64,000 nucleotides of DNA from Stercorarius parasiticus (taxonomy: Eukaryota; Chordata; Aves; Charadriiformes; Stercorariidae). The stretch covers positions 93,043 to 157,042 of the forward strand of contig VWZL01000813.1 of the NCBI GenBank assembly GCA_013396915.1. The letters run 5' to 3'. Positions within the stretch are counted from its first letter, which is position 1. Each line of letters starts with the position of its first letter. The translations under genes and the position numbers were made by a program. Below, one piece after another: positions 38,256-50,479 of the stretch. Below the pieces are notes generated by a model. The model had not been told where the DNA came from and made no database searches. It saw only the letters and a program-made list of their open reading frames with translations.

Positions 38256-39373
38256 TAGCTTTGATAAGAACATAGTACCATCAGTGCAAGGACTAATTAA
38301 CTAGGCTTCATTATCTTAAAGTGTAGTAAGAGCCTAAACTATCTTACTGAAACTGAAAAATATCAATTAAATGCACTTAGAGATAACATGCTATAGTTAT
38401 TTAGAAAATTATTTTCTTCTGCTTGGCACTTATATACAACTTATTGCAAGAAATAGTATCAAAGGCTTTGATTCCTTAACTGCCTTTGTGTAGGATATTC
38501 TATGTTTTGTCTGATGGAGGAGAAAGAATTTATTGTAATGAGTGTGTACTACAGTAATCTAAATTATTACAAACATTTAGTTTCTTAAAATGTCTTAATT
38601 ACTTCATTTTGTGTATAGTTATCCTACTGAGGGGGAAAAATGTTTTATCTTTTAGCGGTATCATAGAAAAACTTATTTAGTAAATGACGTCTGAAGAAGT
38701 TCAACTTCAAAGTTAGATCAGGTATTCAGGGTCCTGCCTAGGGATAAAGAGTTCTCTGAAACCTCTTCATCAGTGTCAGCCCAGAAAAATAAAATATTGA
38801 AAAATCAAATTTCTTTCCAGGCCATGCCTTAATATTAATTTTTTGACTGAGAACGGGACTAAGATTTTCAGTCTCTTACCTTACTGTTCATAGGGGAAAA
38901 CAAAAAAAACCTTTCAGTGCTCTTAAATCTCAGAGAAAAAACTTTTTTATACTGTAGTTCTAACAGTGAATCTCTGTTGTACTATCTACTGAGGTTAATT
39001 TTATCTTAATGTTTAAGTCTATTGATGAGGTGAATACTTAATGAAACCTGAATTTATAGTTTAATTCCTGCAGAAGTAATTTTTCTCTTTTTTTTCCTCT
39101 TAATATTGCACATTCACAAATTTAATTTCATGTCCTCTATTGGTAGAATTTATGTAGTTAAAAATTAAAGTAGTTTAAATTAGAGGGAAAACTAATGCAT
39201 TTACTCAAATGCACTATTTGAAGGGGTTTTAATGCTCTTTTTTAATATTTGAAAGTTAGATCAAATCTGATCTAGAATGACAGGATTTTAGAAAGGCATT
39301 CCCTTTAACAATCTCCAAAAATTCATTTTTTGACTTGCTGTTTTCTTCTTTTTTTTTTTTTCCTCCCTCCCAG

Positions 39374-39495
39374 GCAATTGCATTGCCTCCTATTGCTAAG
39401 TGGCCTTATCAAAATGGATTTACTCTTAACACCTGGTTTCGTATGGATCCACTAAACAATATCAATGTAGATAAGGATAAACCCTATCTCTATTG
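39374..39495 (+). CDS. NBEA: NBEA coding exon, start of ConA-like (LamG-type) domain
   Basis: Forty codons plus two bases (TG of a Cys codon), reading [16 protein letters not shown], then [20 protein letters not shown] and PYLY. The acceptor has a long T tract and cccag before 39374, one of the best polypyrimidine tracts in the window; the donor is GTAAGT at 39496. [17 protein letters not shown] is the first strand pair of the concanavalin A-like jelly-roll found in the N-terminal half of BEACH proteins. This domain is thought to mediate protein or glycan contacts; the exact ligand is not known from the sequence. The phase 2 end matches the phase of the following exon, 7.65 kb downstream. Confidence 0.96.
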
Positions 39496-39588
39496 GTAAG
39501 TAACTTACAACGCTGCAATTATGGTTTGTTTTGGCTTCCTAATAACTGTTAATCTTTCTCATTGATTTTAGTTTCTGACATGCTTCGC

Positions 39589-39609
39589 ACCCCCCCACCC
39601 CCACCCCCA
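39589..39609. repeat. C-rich tract, (CCCCCA)n-like
   Basis: The run cccccccacccccacccccaa lies about 93 bp after the donor of the exon ending at 39495. This GC-rich spot stands out in an AT-rich intron. Confidence 0.75.
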
Positions 39610-42600
39610 AAATACCTGCAGATTTTAATGGTTGTTTACTGTATATAAACTCTTAAAAAAAGTCATCTGTCCTTTTTGCTTTGCAATTTATAAATCCATG
39701 GATGCAAGACATTATGCCGTGTGGATAAACTGTAAAATCTACTGTGGTGGTTTCTTTAGCAATTTTAAAATATATTATTTCTTAGAGCTGTAAACTGAGA
39801 ATGTTTTCAGATTTTCTGTTTGGTGTTTAAGATTGTCAGCTGATGTCAGTACTATAAAACAAATCCACTGTACTCGGACCACCCTGTTTGCACATTAGCT
39901 AGAGGTAATAGAAAGTAGGTCTGTGAATATAAAAATGGCTTATTGATTACCTGTTCCCAAGAAGGGAAGCTTTATTTCCTAATAGATTAATTGCAGGAGA
40001 GACAATTTTAGTTTACTTAGGTTTGCTGCTGTGATTAAAATAGAAATAGTCACATCCTTAAAAAAGCCCTCTGATAATTAGAAATTATTATGTAAGGGTA
40101 AGAATGTTTATTCTATTGGTAAATCATGAGAAAAAGTTTTTTCACTTCAGAAATTAATCATATATCTGCTCAGGTATAGTTTTCTTAGGTGAAGGAAAAA
40201 GCAATGAGGAAAATAAGGAATCTTCTGTTGTGTCAGGACATGCTGGTATTTTCTTCAGCACTTCTTCATTCTTTATGTATTTTCTCTTTAGTATGCTGAC
40301 CTTTTCTCATATTCTTAAGAACTGTCTATCAGCTGTGCAGACAGATGAGGACTGGACATAAACAAGATCTATCAAGTTTTATCAGCTCAGGAATACAGGA
40401 GTCGCACAAAGAGGGAAGTTAACAAAAGTAACGTTTCTCACTTTGTAGTCATTCCATGTAATCTAAAGAGCAGAAGTTTTTAGTAGCCAGCTGAGGAAAG
40501 GACCAGCAGATGTGGTCTCAGGAAGGTACTTGTACTATCAATACAGAAAAATCTTAGTGTGCATTTACTGGGAAAACCAAAATAATTTGTATTTTTTACC
40601 GAAAAAATATCTGATTTTAAAATAATTTAGGTTTATTCTGAAGAAAAAAATTAATACATTTTCTCTAAACTACCATCTGGGATAACACTTTTCCATGTGC
40701 CCATTTTCTGCTAGGTGCTATAGTATTTTACCATGGCGATTTTTTCAAGCTCAATTGGCTGTAGTTGTGTTTATTAGTATGACCTATATTTTATTTATTT
40801 TTTGGTCTGTCGAGGACAAGAACAAAGGCAATTATAGGATTGAACAAGTATACAGGAATTTAACAGGATCATTTGTTTTGCAGCCAGAATTTATGTTTCA
40901 GGATTGGCAACTTTAGGTAGTTTGAGAATTTGTTGCTGCCTCAGAACAGGAAAAGCATACTTAAAAGTCGCACAGCCCATGATGCTGCTTTTCTTAGGGT
41001 TAGTAGCGTAGAAAGACCTTTAGTCTGAGTGATGAATATGATTTCCTCTGATTCCAATATAATGCAGAAGCAGCAATGGCATTAGGTAAGAATAACTTCA
41101 GATGTTTGATTAGTTATTTTTTAATATGTATTTTTTGCCATGATGTAGTTCTGATGTTTATTATGATTTGATTACAACTCTTACTGAATTCTAAGATTTT
41201 TGAGCATGCTTTTTAGCATATTTTTTGCACTGAAATAGTTTGAAATGCTCCATGTGACAAGCTTTCCTGAATATTTTTGGATACTTCATATTTGTCTGTG
41301 TCAGAAGGAATTTACTTTTATTTCCATTTTTAAGTATATTGGTTTAGACCTTTTCTCCAAAAATATAGCCTATATTCACTTAGATACAAAGAATCGATAG
41401 CTTAAAATAATTGCCCACATATACTCAGACATCTGTCTTTAATAAAAAGATTTTTCCCTTATTAGAGTGTTTGTTTTTGAACATGTCAATGAATAAACCA
41501 CACAAAGCTGCCCTTTGAGTTATCAAAGAAAACTGAAATTTTTCCTTCAAAAGAATTCTAGGTCTAACCTTAACGTTATATGCTAAAGAATATTTTTATT
41601 AACATACCTCTTATTAGCAACAACGATAACATTTCCATGTTTGCTTAAAAAATGTCCACTGAAAGTATGATTTTTAAGTTATAATAAGTAACTTAATATA
41701 ATATCTATTTATTAGATTGATTAAAGAGTCTAGCAGAGTAAGAAAGCATGGGTTTTTCTACGAGTTTATCTTTCCCCATGGTTGATGTGTCCTTTTCTTT
41801 GTTTTCATGGTTTTTATGTTTTCATAACACAGAACATACCAAAATAATGTTGTCTTTATTTTGTTGTTGCAGTTTGAAAACTTGGGTAGAAAGTATAGCC
41901 CCAGAACATACAGAGTTTCAGCTCTCTTACTGTAGCACATAAAGGATAACCTCTCTAGTAAGCACAGGTGTTCTGCTGCATGCACAGACTCTTCAAGTAA
42001 TCTTTGGACATATCTGTGATGAATAAGTGACTCGTTATCTCACACACACGCACACTTGCATACACAAATCTTTAATTATAGTTCAGTGTTTCACTTTCTT
42101 ATGTTGCCTCTTGTGGAATATATGTAAAAGGATAGTATATGAGTCACAGAAAGAAGTCAGTCTTACAGGAATAAAATGCTAAAATTGAGTCTGTGTAAAT
42201 GTAACGTGCATGTAATACACATAAGAGAAACTGAATATACCAACCTCAGAAGGAAATTACGAACAATGCGAATACTTGTCATTTTTATATAGTGGCTTAA
42301 ACCAACCCATAAGTAATAATTAAAAACAGGAAAAATATTCAAACTAAATCATTCATCTAAACTTCTTTGTGCAGATTTTAGACTTTGCCACATCAAAGTG
42401 AGTCAAACACAACCACCACCAAGAGGAAGATATTAAAGCAAAGATTTGTTTTCTTTCAGTGTGCTTTTTGGACACGTAACACCTTTTTTCTGTTTAACTC
42501 AGTGCAAAATGTCTTATATAAATTAACTCTTTCTTCATAGTTTCTTCTTAAAAGTCATCTGTCTTTTAAACAATCTTTATTTTAAAAGCAATAACTTAGT

Positions 42601-42639
42601 AGCGTGCACAACTTCAGAGAGGACTCTGATTTGAAGCAG

Positions 42640-43105
42640 AGGTACTGAAAGCAATGTCAGCTAGAACAGGTTCCTCAGGACCTTTTCCAGTCAGGTTTTT
42701 GAATATCTTCACAAGTGGAGACCTCACAACCTTACTGGGAAACCTGTAACAAGTCTTTGACCACACTCACAATGAAAAAGTTTATCAATTTCAGTTTGTG
42801 TCCATTGAGTCTTGTCCTTTCAGTGGATGTCACTGAGAAATCTCTGGCTCAGTCTTCTTTACTCCCCACCCATCAGGTATTGATACATGCCTTCTCTTCT
42901 CCAGGCTAAACAGTCCCATATCTCAGCCTCTTCTCATGTGTCAGAGGCTTTGATCATTCAGTCATCTTTGTGGCCCTTTGCTGGACTCTCTCTGGTATGT
43001 CCACGTCTCTCTTGTATTGTGCAGCCCAGAACTGGACAGAATGCTCCAGATGTGGTCTCTGCAGTGTTGAGGACAGGGGAAGGATCACCACCCTCAACCT
43101 GCTGG
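42640..43105 (-). mobile_element. CR1 LINE fragment, antisense, abutted by an LTR
   Basis: Shows the complement of a CR1 3' half: ggttcctcaggaccttttccagtcagg, agtttgtgtccattgagtcttgtcc, cttctcttctccaggctaaac, tgcagcccagaactggacag and caccctcaacctgctgg. The 3' tail (left side) is missing or too decayed. The copy stops abruptly at ctgctgg, after which the LTR end tgtcgtggttt follows without a gap. Confidence 0.88.
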
Positions 43106-43265
43106 TGTCGTGGTTTGGGCTAGGCTGGCCACTAAATGAATGATAGATGTTCTCGTTAACCTCTCTCCGCCTTCCCTGAAGAGAAAGGAAAGAGAATAAG
43201 AGAAACAGAGAGTTATGGGTTGAAAAGAACTGCTGTAATGAAATATTAATAATAAAAAGATAATG
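43106..43265 (-). mobile_element. LTR end fragment of an avian endogenous retrovirus
   Basis: The plus strand begins tgtcgtggtttgggctaggc, tggccactaaatgaatgatag, then gagaaaggaaagagaataag and atgaaatattaataataaaa. This is the reverse complement of the U5/R end of an LTR whose sense end is ...AAACCACGACA. Only about 160 bp remain, and the right border is uncertain. It directly abuts the CR1 copy that ends at 43105. Confidence 0.7.
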
Positions 43266-43390
43266 TTATATATTTCATAATTGTTGTTTTTTGCCCTTAA
43301 AGCATCCGAGTGCTTCCACAACTATTTAATGGAAGAATGGCTAAAACTTCTGAAAGAACATTCTAAATTTTATTTTTACTGATGTAGAGA

Positions 43391-43488
43391 CAAGAAAAAA
43401 CAAAGCAAACAAAAAAAAAAAAACAAAAAAAACCCACCTCAAAAAAAGCAAAAAATAAAACCAAAAAAAAAAAAAAACAAAAACCACA
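43391..43488. repeat. A-rich low-complexity tract, about 100 bp
   Basis: Long A runs (up to 15) interrupted by single C or G bases and short CCC groups. It lies about 125 bp downstream of the LTR fragment at 43106-43265, and no coding remnant precedes it. Confidence 0.8.
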
Positions 43489-44907
43489 AAGAAATCTGTT
43501 TAGACTTTTCAGTCTTTCTCTAGAGCTCATAATAATAGTTACAATGCAGAACAGTTGCAAAAGCACATAATGGAATTCCAAAGTTAGTAGAAAAGAAACA
43601 TGTTTTTTTTCTTTCTTCAGGCAAGAATGAATTAATATCTTCTCAATCTCAATATGTTAAATTGCTCGTAAAATACTAAGCTAAAGAAACTGGAATCACT
43701 AAACAGTTTCACCAGTGGATGAAAGAATGCTTGCCTGCTATTGAATTATAATAACATCCAGTAGCTGCTTTGAGAAACTGGCTGAAATGAAACATAACTT
43801 TATGGGTTTTATAAACGATCTGTAGTAAAATTGTATACCAGCTGCTATGGGAGGTTGTTAAAGGCTTATAAAACCATATGGGTGTTGATAGTACTGCTCT
43901 TGTTGTCTCTGTGCATTTCATCTTTGGATGTGGCAAGTTCTGCATGTGTAGGTAACTGGTGAGAGAATTTCTGTGCAGTATCCTAGAGACCAGTCCTAGC
44001 CTACTTTACCTTTGGCAAGAAAGAAAATGTGAAGACTAACATAATCTGTATATTATAATGTTGAAGTAAAGAGAGAACATATCTGAGTTCTCAGTTTATC
44101 AGCTGCTGTTGTATTCAAATTCTAATTCATTTGGGCAAAAAAAAGGTAAAATCTTGGTTAAGCTTCATGTTTAGGAAATCATTCATTCTATTCCAAAATG
44201 AAGAGTCCTGCTAAGAAATGAACTATTTTTTCATTATTTCGTTGCTTTCTTGTCTTTATATGCTGAACTCCAGGAAGTTACACATCTAAGGACAGTTCAA
44301 TGCCTAAAATTTCAGGAATGATCTGGTTTGACCGTAATGGTGACAAAATCAACCCAGTAACTGTGGGGGTTAGGAAAGGGAAAAATTTTGAAGGTGTAGA
44401 TATTTCTTCAAGAGCCATTCTTTTTTACAGAGTGTTTCCAGTGTATAACAAAATGCTTACTAGCTCCTGTTCAAAGTAGTAGGATGCATTTTACACAATT
44501 TAAATAGTGTTTTAGCAGGTAAAAATGTGGTGGTATTTAGAATGAGTGACTGTTGGTAATTTAAAAAAAACCCAAACATTTGACATCTCTAATCAAATAA
44601 TACTATGGCATATGTCAGAACATAGTCAATCTGTGTATTTTTTTCAATATCCTTCAAATTAAGATTCTGTTATAGCCTAAACCATTTTAGCTTGTAGAGA
44701 TGGCTTTTGTTGCTGAGAAACAAATTTGACATTGTGAGAGATGCAACTACCTGGTGAAAAGTTCTTTGAATGGCATAAACCCCCAAGGAGGTAAATCAAT
44801 GTCTCAAACTAGCCCACAGCACATTCAGTTGTTCTTATTGTAAAAGCCTTACTTTAAGGTTTTTAACCTTCATGTTATTGTACAAAATTTGGTACTGTGG
44901 TTGTGCG

Positions 44908-44959
44908 GGTTATTTGAGTATATAAGTAATGCAGGTTATATACTTGTATGAGTAATGTT
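44908..44959 (+). repeat. Imperfect 26-bp tandem duplication
   Basis: Unit one ggttatttgagtatataagt and aatgca is followed directly by unit two ggttatatacttgtatgagt and aatgtt. Both are in the same orientation and differ at several bases. Confidence 0.6.
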
Positions 44960-45635
44960 CTCCCATGAGGCTATTCACCGTTCCTTTTGTTGCGGGGTAT
45001 AGCTCCCTATGGGGTCATTGTGGAAGCCAAATCATTGAAATGATCTATGTTAAAAATAGTCTTGAAAAGATATAGGAGAATGGCAATGTTATAAATTGTC
45101 TTCACTGTTGAGGTCAGTGGTGATGGACAGTATGTAAATTTTCTCTTCATTCTTAGATTGTATCTTAGGTTTATTTAGAGAGGATATTTTAGCTTTGTAA
45201 GAGTGCCCTTTTTTTTTGCAAGGTGGGTTGTGTGGAAGCCTGTACAAAGGGCTTTGGCAGGGAATAATGCTCCTTTCCAGCACAGCAGCTTGAGGGGAGA
45301 GAAAATCGTGTACGATGTATAGAAGCAGATAGAAGAATGAAGAAACCACAGCCTAAATTTCAGAAAATAAAGCTTCTGAAGCACCTTAACAGGTTGCTAA
45401 AGGGAAAGAGCAAACCAAGCCATGCCTCAAGACCAAGAGAACCACTTTGATGACCAGAGATCATGAAGGTAGTATTCTGCAACTCAGAAGCTGACTGAAA
45501 TCAAGGCTGGATATAAGGACTTCTGTGCTAGGTCCCATTGAAGCGGAGAAGAGTCATCTATAGATGTTATTACTCCTGTTTAGCCTGATCACTCTGATCT
45601 TCACATTTAATAGAATATTCTCATTAATTATAACA

Positions 45636-45661
45636 AAAGTGCTTTAAAAATTAAGCACTTT
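45636..45661. repeat. 9-bp inverted repeat
   Basis: AAAGTGCTT at 45636-45644 and AAGCACTTT at 45653-45661 with an 8-base AT loop, followed by an A/T-only stretch with a second weak palindrome (aattttt...aaaaatt). It may be a chance result of AT richness. Confidence 0.5.
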
Positions 45662-47147
45662 AAATTTTTAAAATTTAAAAATTCCCTCATAGGAGAAGAA
45701 CATCTAAGCTCTGGCCACCTCAGGGTCTAGTCACATCACCCGTCTTGTAAGGTGTTTCTTTTTTTCAGAAGGTCATGGTTTATCCGCTGTATTTTTGACA
45801 GTGAGGAAAGAGGAAAATCTGATTCTCTCCTTCATTAATGTAGATTTAACTGTAAGTTTCAGAAGATGGAATTAGGTCTATAGCTATCAAATTTTTCTGC
45901 ACATTAAAATCAAGATTGTATTTATATAGTTGGGTAGATGAAAGATGTAGAATTTCAGCAGCAAGTAAGATGAAATCTGAACTTGGTGTTTGCATGTGCC
46001 TTTCACCTCTTAATCCTACTATGAAAAACCTAGTAAAAGTGTTTGATGAAAATTTTATAACAATGAAACCATTTAAAACATCATTATTGTAAAAATGAAA
46101 TTATTTTATGTCACCAACATTACGGAAATGAGGAAGTGTTAATTAGTGGGCTACAGGAGTATATACAAATGTTCAAAATTAATCATGTCTTCTTTTCTTA
46201 TACTTAAAAAGTTGCTTTTCAGAATTTATCTATTAAGTTCACCACTTAGACCTTGTATTTCAGCCATTGGTTATTTTTATAACCTGATTGGTAATGAGTT
46301 TAAAAAAAAATGTAGATTAAAAGCTGTATAAATTGTGCTCCATATTAATGATAGCAGGCTTTTCTTTATTGTACTTAGCTTTTCAGAAGGGAATAAGAGA
46401 CATAGCTGTAGATATGGACTTGCCTTTTTAAAAATGCGCTGTGTAATGCCATTCATGAGTTTCCACCAGCTGCCTTTGCAAAACGTCTTTCAAGAAGTCC
46501 AGAATTTCTCTTTACAATTCTTTTGTTTTCAAATATAATTAGAGAAATGTCTGAGCTTTCTGCATTATCTGTCTATATGATACTTGTCACAGGAAAGCTG
46601 GAAACCCTTACTAAACTTACTTTGTTAAAATTGCAGTCCTTTATCAATTTGACAAATGAAAATAAATCCACAACTCAGATGGTTAAACCTTCATAGATCA
46701 TTAGCCTAACTACATCATAAGTCTTGAAAAAGAGCTAATTCTTGTGTGTAGTAATTACCTTGAATCCAAATTGGTTTGTCATACCAGCTGCATTGTTCTC
46801 CCAACCCCATAAAATTACAAGGCATCTCGCATTTGTTCTGTTGATTTTTCTTTACAATTTAAATCAGATGTGTTATTTTAAGTGATGATGAATTAGGAAA
46901 CTGAGGGAAAAACTTGACAGATAAAATATTTACCATCTTGGATGTTTGTAAAGCAAAAAAACCCACTGATTTTTAGAATGTAGCCTAGAATCAAGTTAGT
47001 GATGAAGGTTAGTAGCTCTCCCCAAAGAAATGCTGGGGAGACTAATTTCTTTTCTTCGTCAAGGCAATTTAAAGTAGTATTTGGACCTTGTTTTATTATA
47101 CAGTAATTCCTCTTTTTCTAATTTCATTAATAATTCTTTCTTTTCAG

Positions 47148-47274
47148 TTTCCGCACTAGCAAAGGTGTTGGGTATTCTGCTCATTTTGTTGGCAACTGCT
47201 TAATAGTTACATCATTGAAGTCAAAAGGCAAAGGTTTCCAGCACTGTGTGAAGTATGACTTTCAGCCACGCAAG
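47148..47274 (+). CDS. NBEA: NBEA coding exon, ConA-like domain middle
   Basis: The first base completes the Cys codon split across the intron; 42 full codons follow, reading [31 protein letters not shown] and [11 protein letters not shown]. The acceptor is attctttcttttcag and the donor GTAAGC at 47275; the exon ends in phase 0. The alternating hydrophobic and polar pattern ([20 protein letters not shown]) fits beta strands of the jelly-roll. The phase-0 end just before WYMISIV of the next exon matters for the candidate cassette at 54323-54366: a 44-nt insertion at this junction would break the frame. Confidence 0.96.
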
Positions 47275-50200
47275 GTAAGCGAAGTGGTATTCACAATAAA
47301 GAATAACAATGAAAAAGTTGCAAAGTGTGTCCTGGAAGAAGTGCGAAAATCCCTTTAGTGCCATAGTGTTACTAATAATCTATAATTGCTTATTTATAAG
47401 TAGCTTCTCTGATGGTCATGCAAAGTTTTAGGTCAGTTGCAGACCAGAATCAATTCAAGAAAAATGTAGTAATTTATAAGTAACATTTCTATAGATTCAA
47501 CTTGTTTTTAAAAATACTGCTTAATTAGCTTCAGATAGAGAAGAATTTTCAGTGTTTGTAAAATGATTGTATTTTCTTTTTAAAAGGTCATCATTTTATT
47601 TCTGAACATTCTGTACTTGGTAACTTTGGTGCCAATGCCTGGAACAATTTTGCTGGCAATGCTACAGTTTCCTTATCCGTTACTGGGAGATATAAGACTG
47701 AACTTTCTTCTGTGTCAGTGTTGTTTTGGGATTTCTCATTTTTCATAGTAAATCTTGATTATTTCTCTAGATCATATTAATGTTCATTTCTACTGTATGC
47801 CTAGTAGTCCTAGGAGAACAATGATTCTGCTGACTTCAATATTTCAGTTAGTTGACTGAAGCATTGCCTTTTCTGTACAGCGAGCATGATGTGTTTGTCA
47901 TTGATAACAGCCTTATATGTATTTTGCTGTGAAGCTCATTTCTGGTTTTATGGCCTTAGAATTTGTATATTGAATTTCAGTGCTTGTTTTGTTTTGAGAA
48001 ACCAGTCTCTGAGGGAGGGAATGCCATTGTTCACTCATCAGCTTTATGTTCTACTATTTGTCTTGGTATGTGTTTGTTATTCAAAATCTCTGATTCTAAT
48101 TCTGTCATGTAGCTTTGAGGTTATTTGTGGTATTTTTTAAAACATAGTAATGTCTTTTTCTAGCATATTACTTAGGGATGTATAAAGCCTTATAAAGACG
48201 TATCTGCTGAGTGTATTGAAATGAATCAATTCTGTTTTGCAAATTTTATTTCATTTTATAGTCAGAAAAGAGTTTTGATGGCAGTTCAGTTTTCTTCTAA
48301 AGTAGCACATCTGATGCTACTGATGCTCAACCTAGCAATGAATGGAATTGTTAACTTTTGGATTATATTATTGATAAACAAGCTTTTGGGACCTAGCTGA
48401 TCATTTCTTTACTTGTTGATGAAGAAGCAGTCTTTCATATTTAAGCAAGAGACCTTTTTCATAATTTTTATTATGAATGACTAGTTTCTTTCATGCTATG
48501 CCTGGAAAATTTTAGCTCTTGCTTTCTACTTAAAATAGTTAATTCTGAAATACTAGTGCATGTATATCTCCTTATATGAATATCAATTTCAAATAATAAT
48601 CTGCTGAAGTCCAAATATAACTTCCATGCCAGTTTTATATTTGTCAAAGATCGTGCTTCATACTCTTTGGATCATTTGTCAGATTTAGAAAGTATTTGAA
48701 ATAAATCTTCTAGAACATGTTTGCAAGTGGTTTCATACGATACATTTTTTCAATTAGTAACTTGTGTATACATGTGTGTGGGAAGGCACATAACACTAGT
48801 GGAGGAAAGAAAACTTGTCAAACATAATTCCTGACTCTAACAAGTCAAAACGCATCCTGTTTAACATGTAGATTCATTTTGTTCATGTTACTTAGGTATT
48901 ACATTGGTTCCCCTGTGCAAGCGTTGAATGTGTAGATATGTATTAAAAAAAAAAAGGTGTGCCCATTTACAAAGCAGCTTGCTGTCCAAATGCGAACTTG
49001 AGAAGTGTCATTTTTTGTCATCGGATATACTATTTTCTAGCCCTTCACTTCCAGAGACAGACATTTGAGCAATAGCTTTTGCCAGAAACATCATCCTCAT
49101 CAAATTTCAGAATAATCTTTTTTTTTTACATTTTTGTTGAATCACAGTAAAATTATATATTCAAATCACCTGGTCAAAAGCTTTATGTAGGCAGATGCTA
49201 AATTCATGTGAAGATCCTCCCACTGTTAACTATGTCATATGAAACCATTGACAGAATAATATGTAATCTTAATTTAAAACTTTAAGATGTGTTATGTGGT
49301 AAATTTAGGTTTTAATTAGTGTATTTTAACATTGGAAAAAGCAAGTATTTATAAAATTACATGGAGATATTTGGTCATAATATCCCCAAATAGAAAATGT
49401 GGGTGTAGTATAATAGACTGGCCTCTCAACAGAGCTATAAACTGGCTTTGGCAGTGTTGTGTTTAACATGTCTATGCTGCTTTTTGGGACTCCAAAGTGA
49501 AATTTTTGTGTATTAGTAACCCCCAGTAAATTTCACTCCCTTGACTTCCAGCCTCTGCATCAATCCTTGTATAAGTATGAACAGGAGAGCACTATAGCTG
49601 AGAGCAAACAGCTTTTTTTGGTGTTTCTAATCCTGAACGCCTTTACTTAATTGTAGTATAGACTGAAATAAGTCGCCCATTTGGAAATACGTAGTGTGTG
49701 TGAAACCTCATCTCTCTTATTGTACTGTGCTATGGAGTAGGAATGTGACTTACTCAACAGTGAGTAGTTAAGCTTGAAAGATTTCAGCAGTATAAAAAAA
49801 TCGACAGGCTGTTATCTGAAGTGTCTTTGACTACTACCTAAGGAAGCTCTTGTTATAGCAGAGAGGCATGGTCTTGGTGCATTTTTGAGCAAATTATATA
49901 GGGAAGGGGACTGGAGGAAGAACTTAAAAGAAAATTGTATTACTGACTTCAAAAATTTAAAAAAAAATAAAAAAAGGAGTTTTTCAACTAAAAGTTGAAG
50001 AAAAATTGTGTGTGATATTATACAACTTGGTTTGGTTCATTGTGTAGTACTAAAATCCTGAAAACCACGTCCTCAGATACAGAACAGGAGAGAAATCAAC
50101 AAAATGCCTGTACAACATCAGCAAAGAACATTCACATGAATGAGACGTAGATAATAGGAGATTGAGACATACATATATGCTTGCTTCTACATATCTAAAA

Positions 50201-50479
50201 AAAAAGAGAAACTGGAATGTCACTTTTAAATAAAGTTATTGACAGAAGTATCAGAAGCTTTGTTGACTGTCAGTGGACACTCATTTCAAATTGTACTTAA
50301 CAGCTGCGAGCGAGAGTGGGGCAGGTGTTGCCAATAAAGGAGTGATGCCCTGTGTTAAATTCTTAACCTAATCAGATAAATAAGTTTGTTGTAAAAATGA
50401 ATGAGTTTCTGTGCACTGAAAAACAGTAGCTAAGTAGGAAAACCATACTATTTGAATTAAATTGTTAGCCACATGATAA

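Larger units (their letters stand above)
35217..39373 (+). other. NBEA: NBEA intron, 4,157 bp
   Basis: GTAAGT at 35217 to a T-rich tract and CAG at 39373, phase 0. It contains a plus-sense CR1 tail (36612-36988) and a minus-sense CR1 tail (38062-38255). The rest (35217-36611, 36989-38061, 38256-39373) is unique AT-rich sequence without a recognisable gene. Confidence 0.85.
39496..47147 (+). other. NBEA: NBEA intron, 7,652 bp
   Basis: GTAAGT at 39496 to ttttcag at 47147, phase 2. It holds a C-rich tract (39589-39609), a minus-sense CR1 (42640-43105) abutted by an LTR fragment (43106-43265), an A-rich low-complexity tract (43391-43488), a 59-codon orphan reading frame (44300-44479), an imperfect 26-bp tandem duplication (44908-44959) and a 9-bp hairpin (45636-45661). 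The remainder is unique AT-rich sequence. Confidence 0.85.

Noticed and set aside
43391..43488. A-rich tract as poly(A) tail of a processed pseudogene
   Set aside because: No gene-like sequence precedes it on either strand and no flanking duplication is visible.
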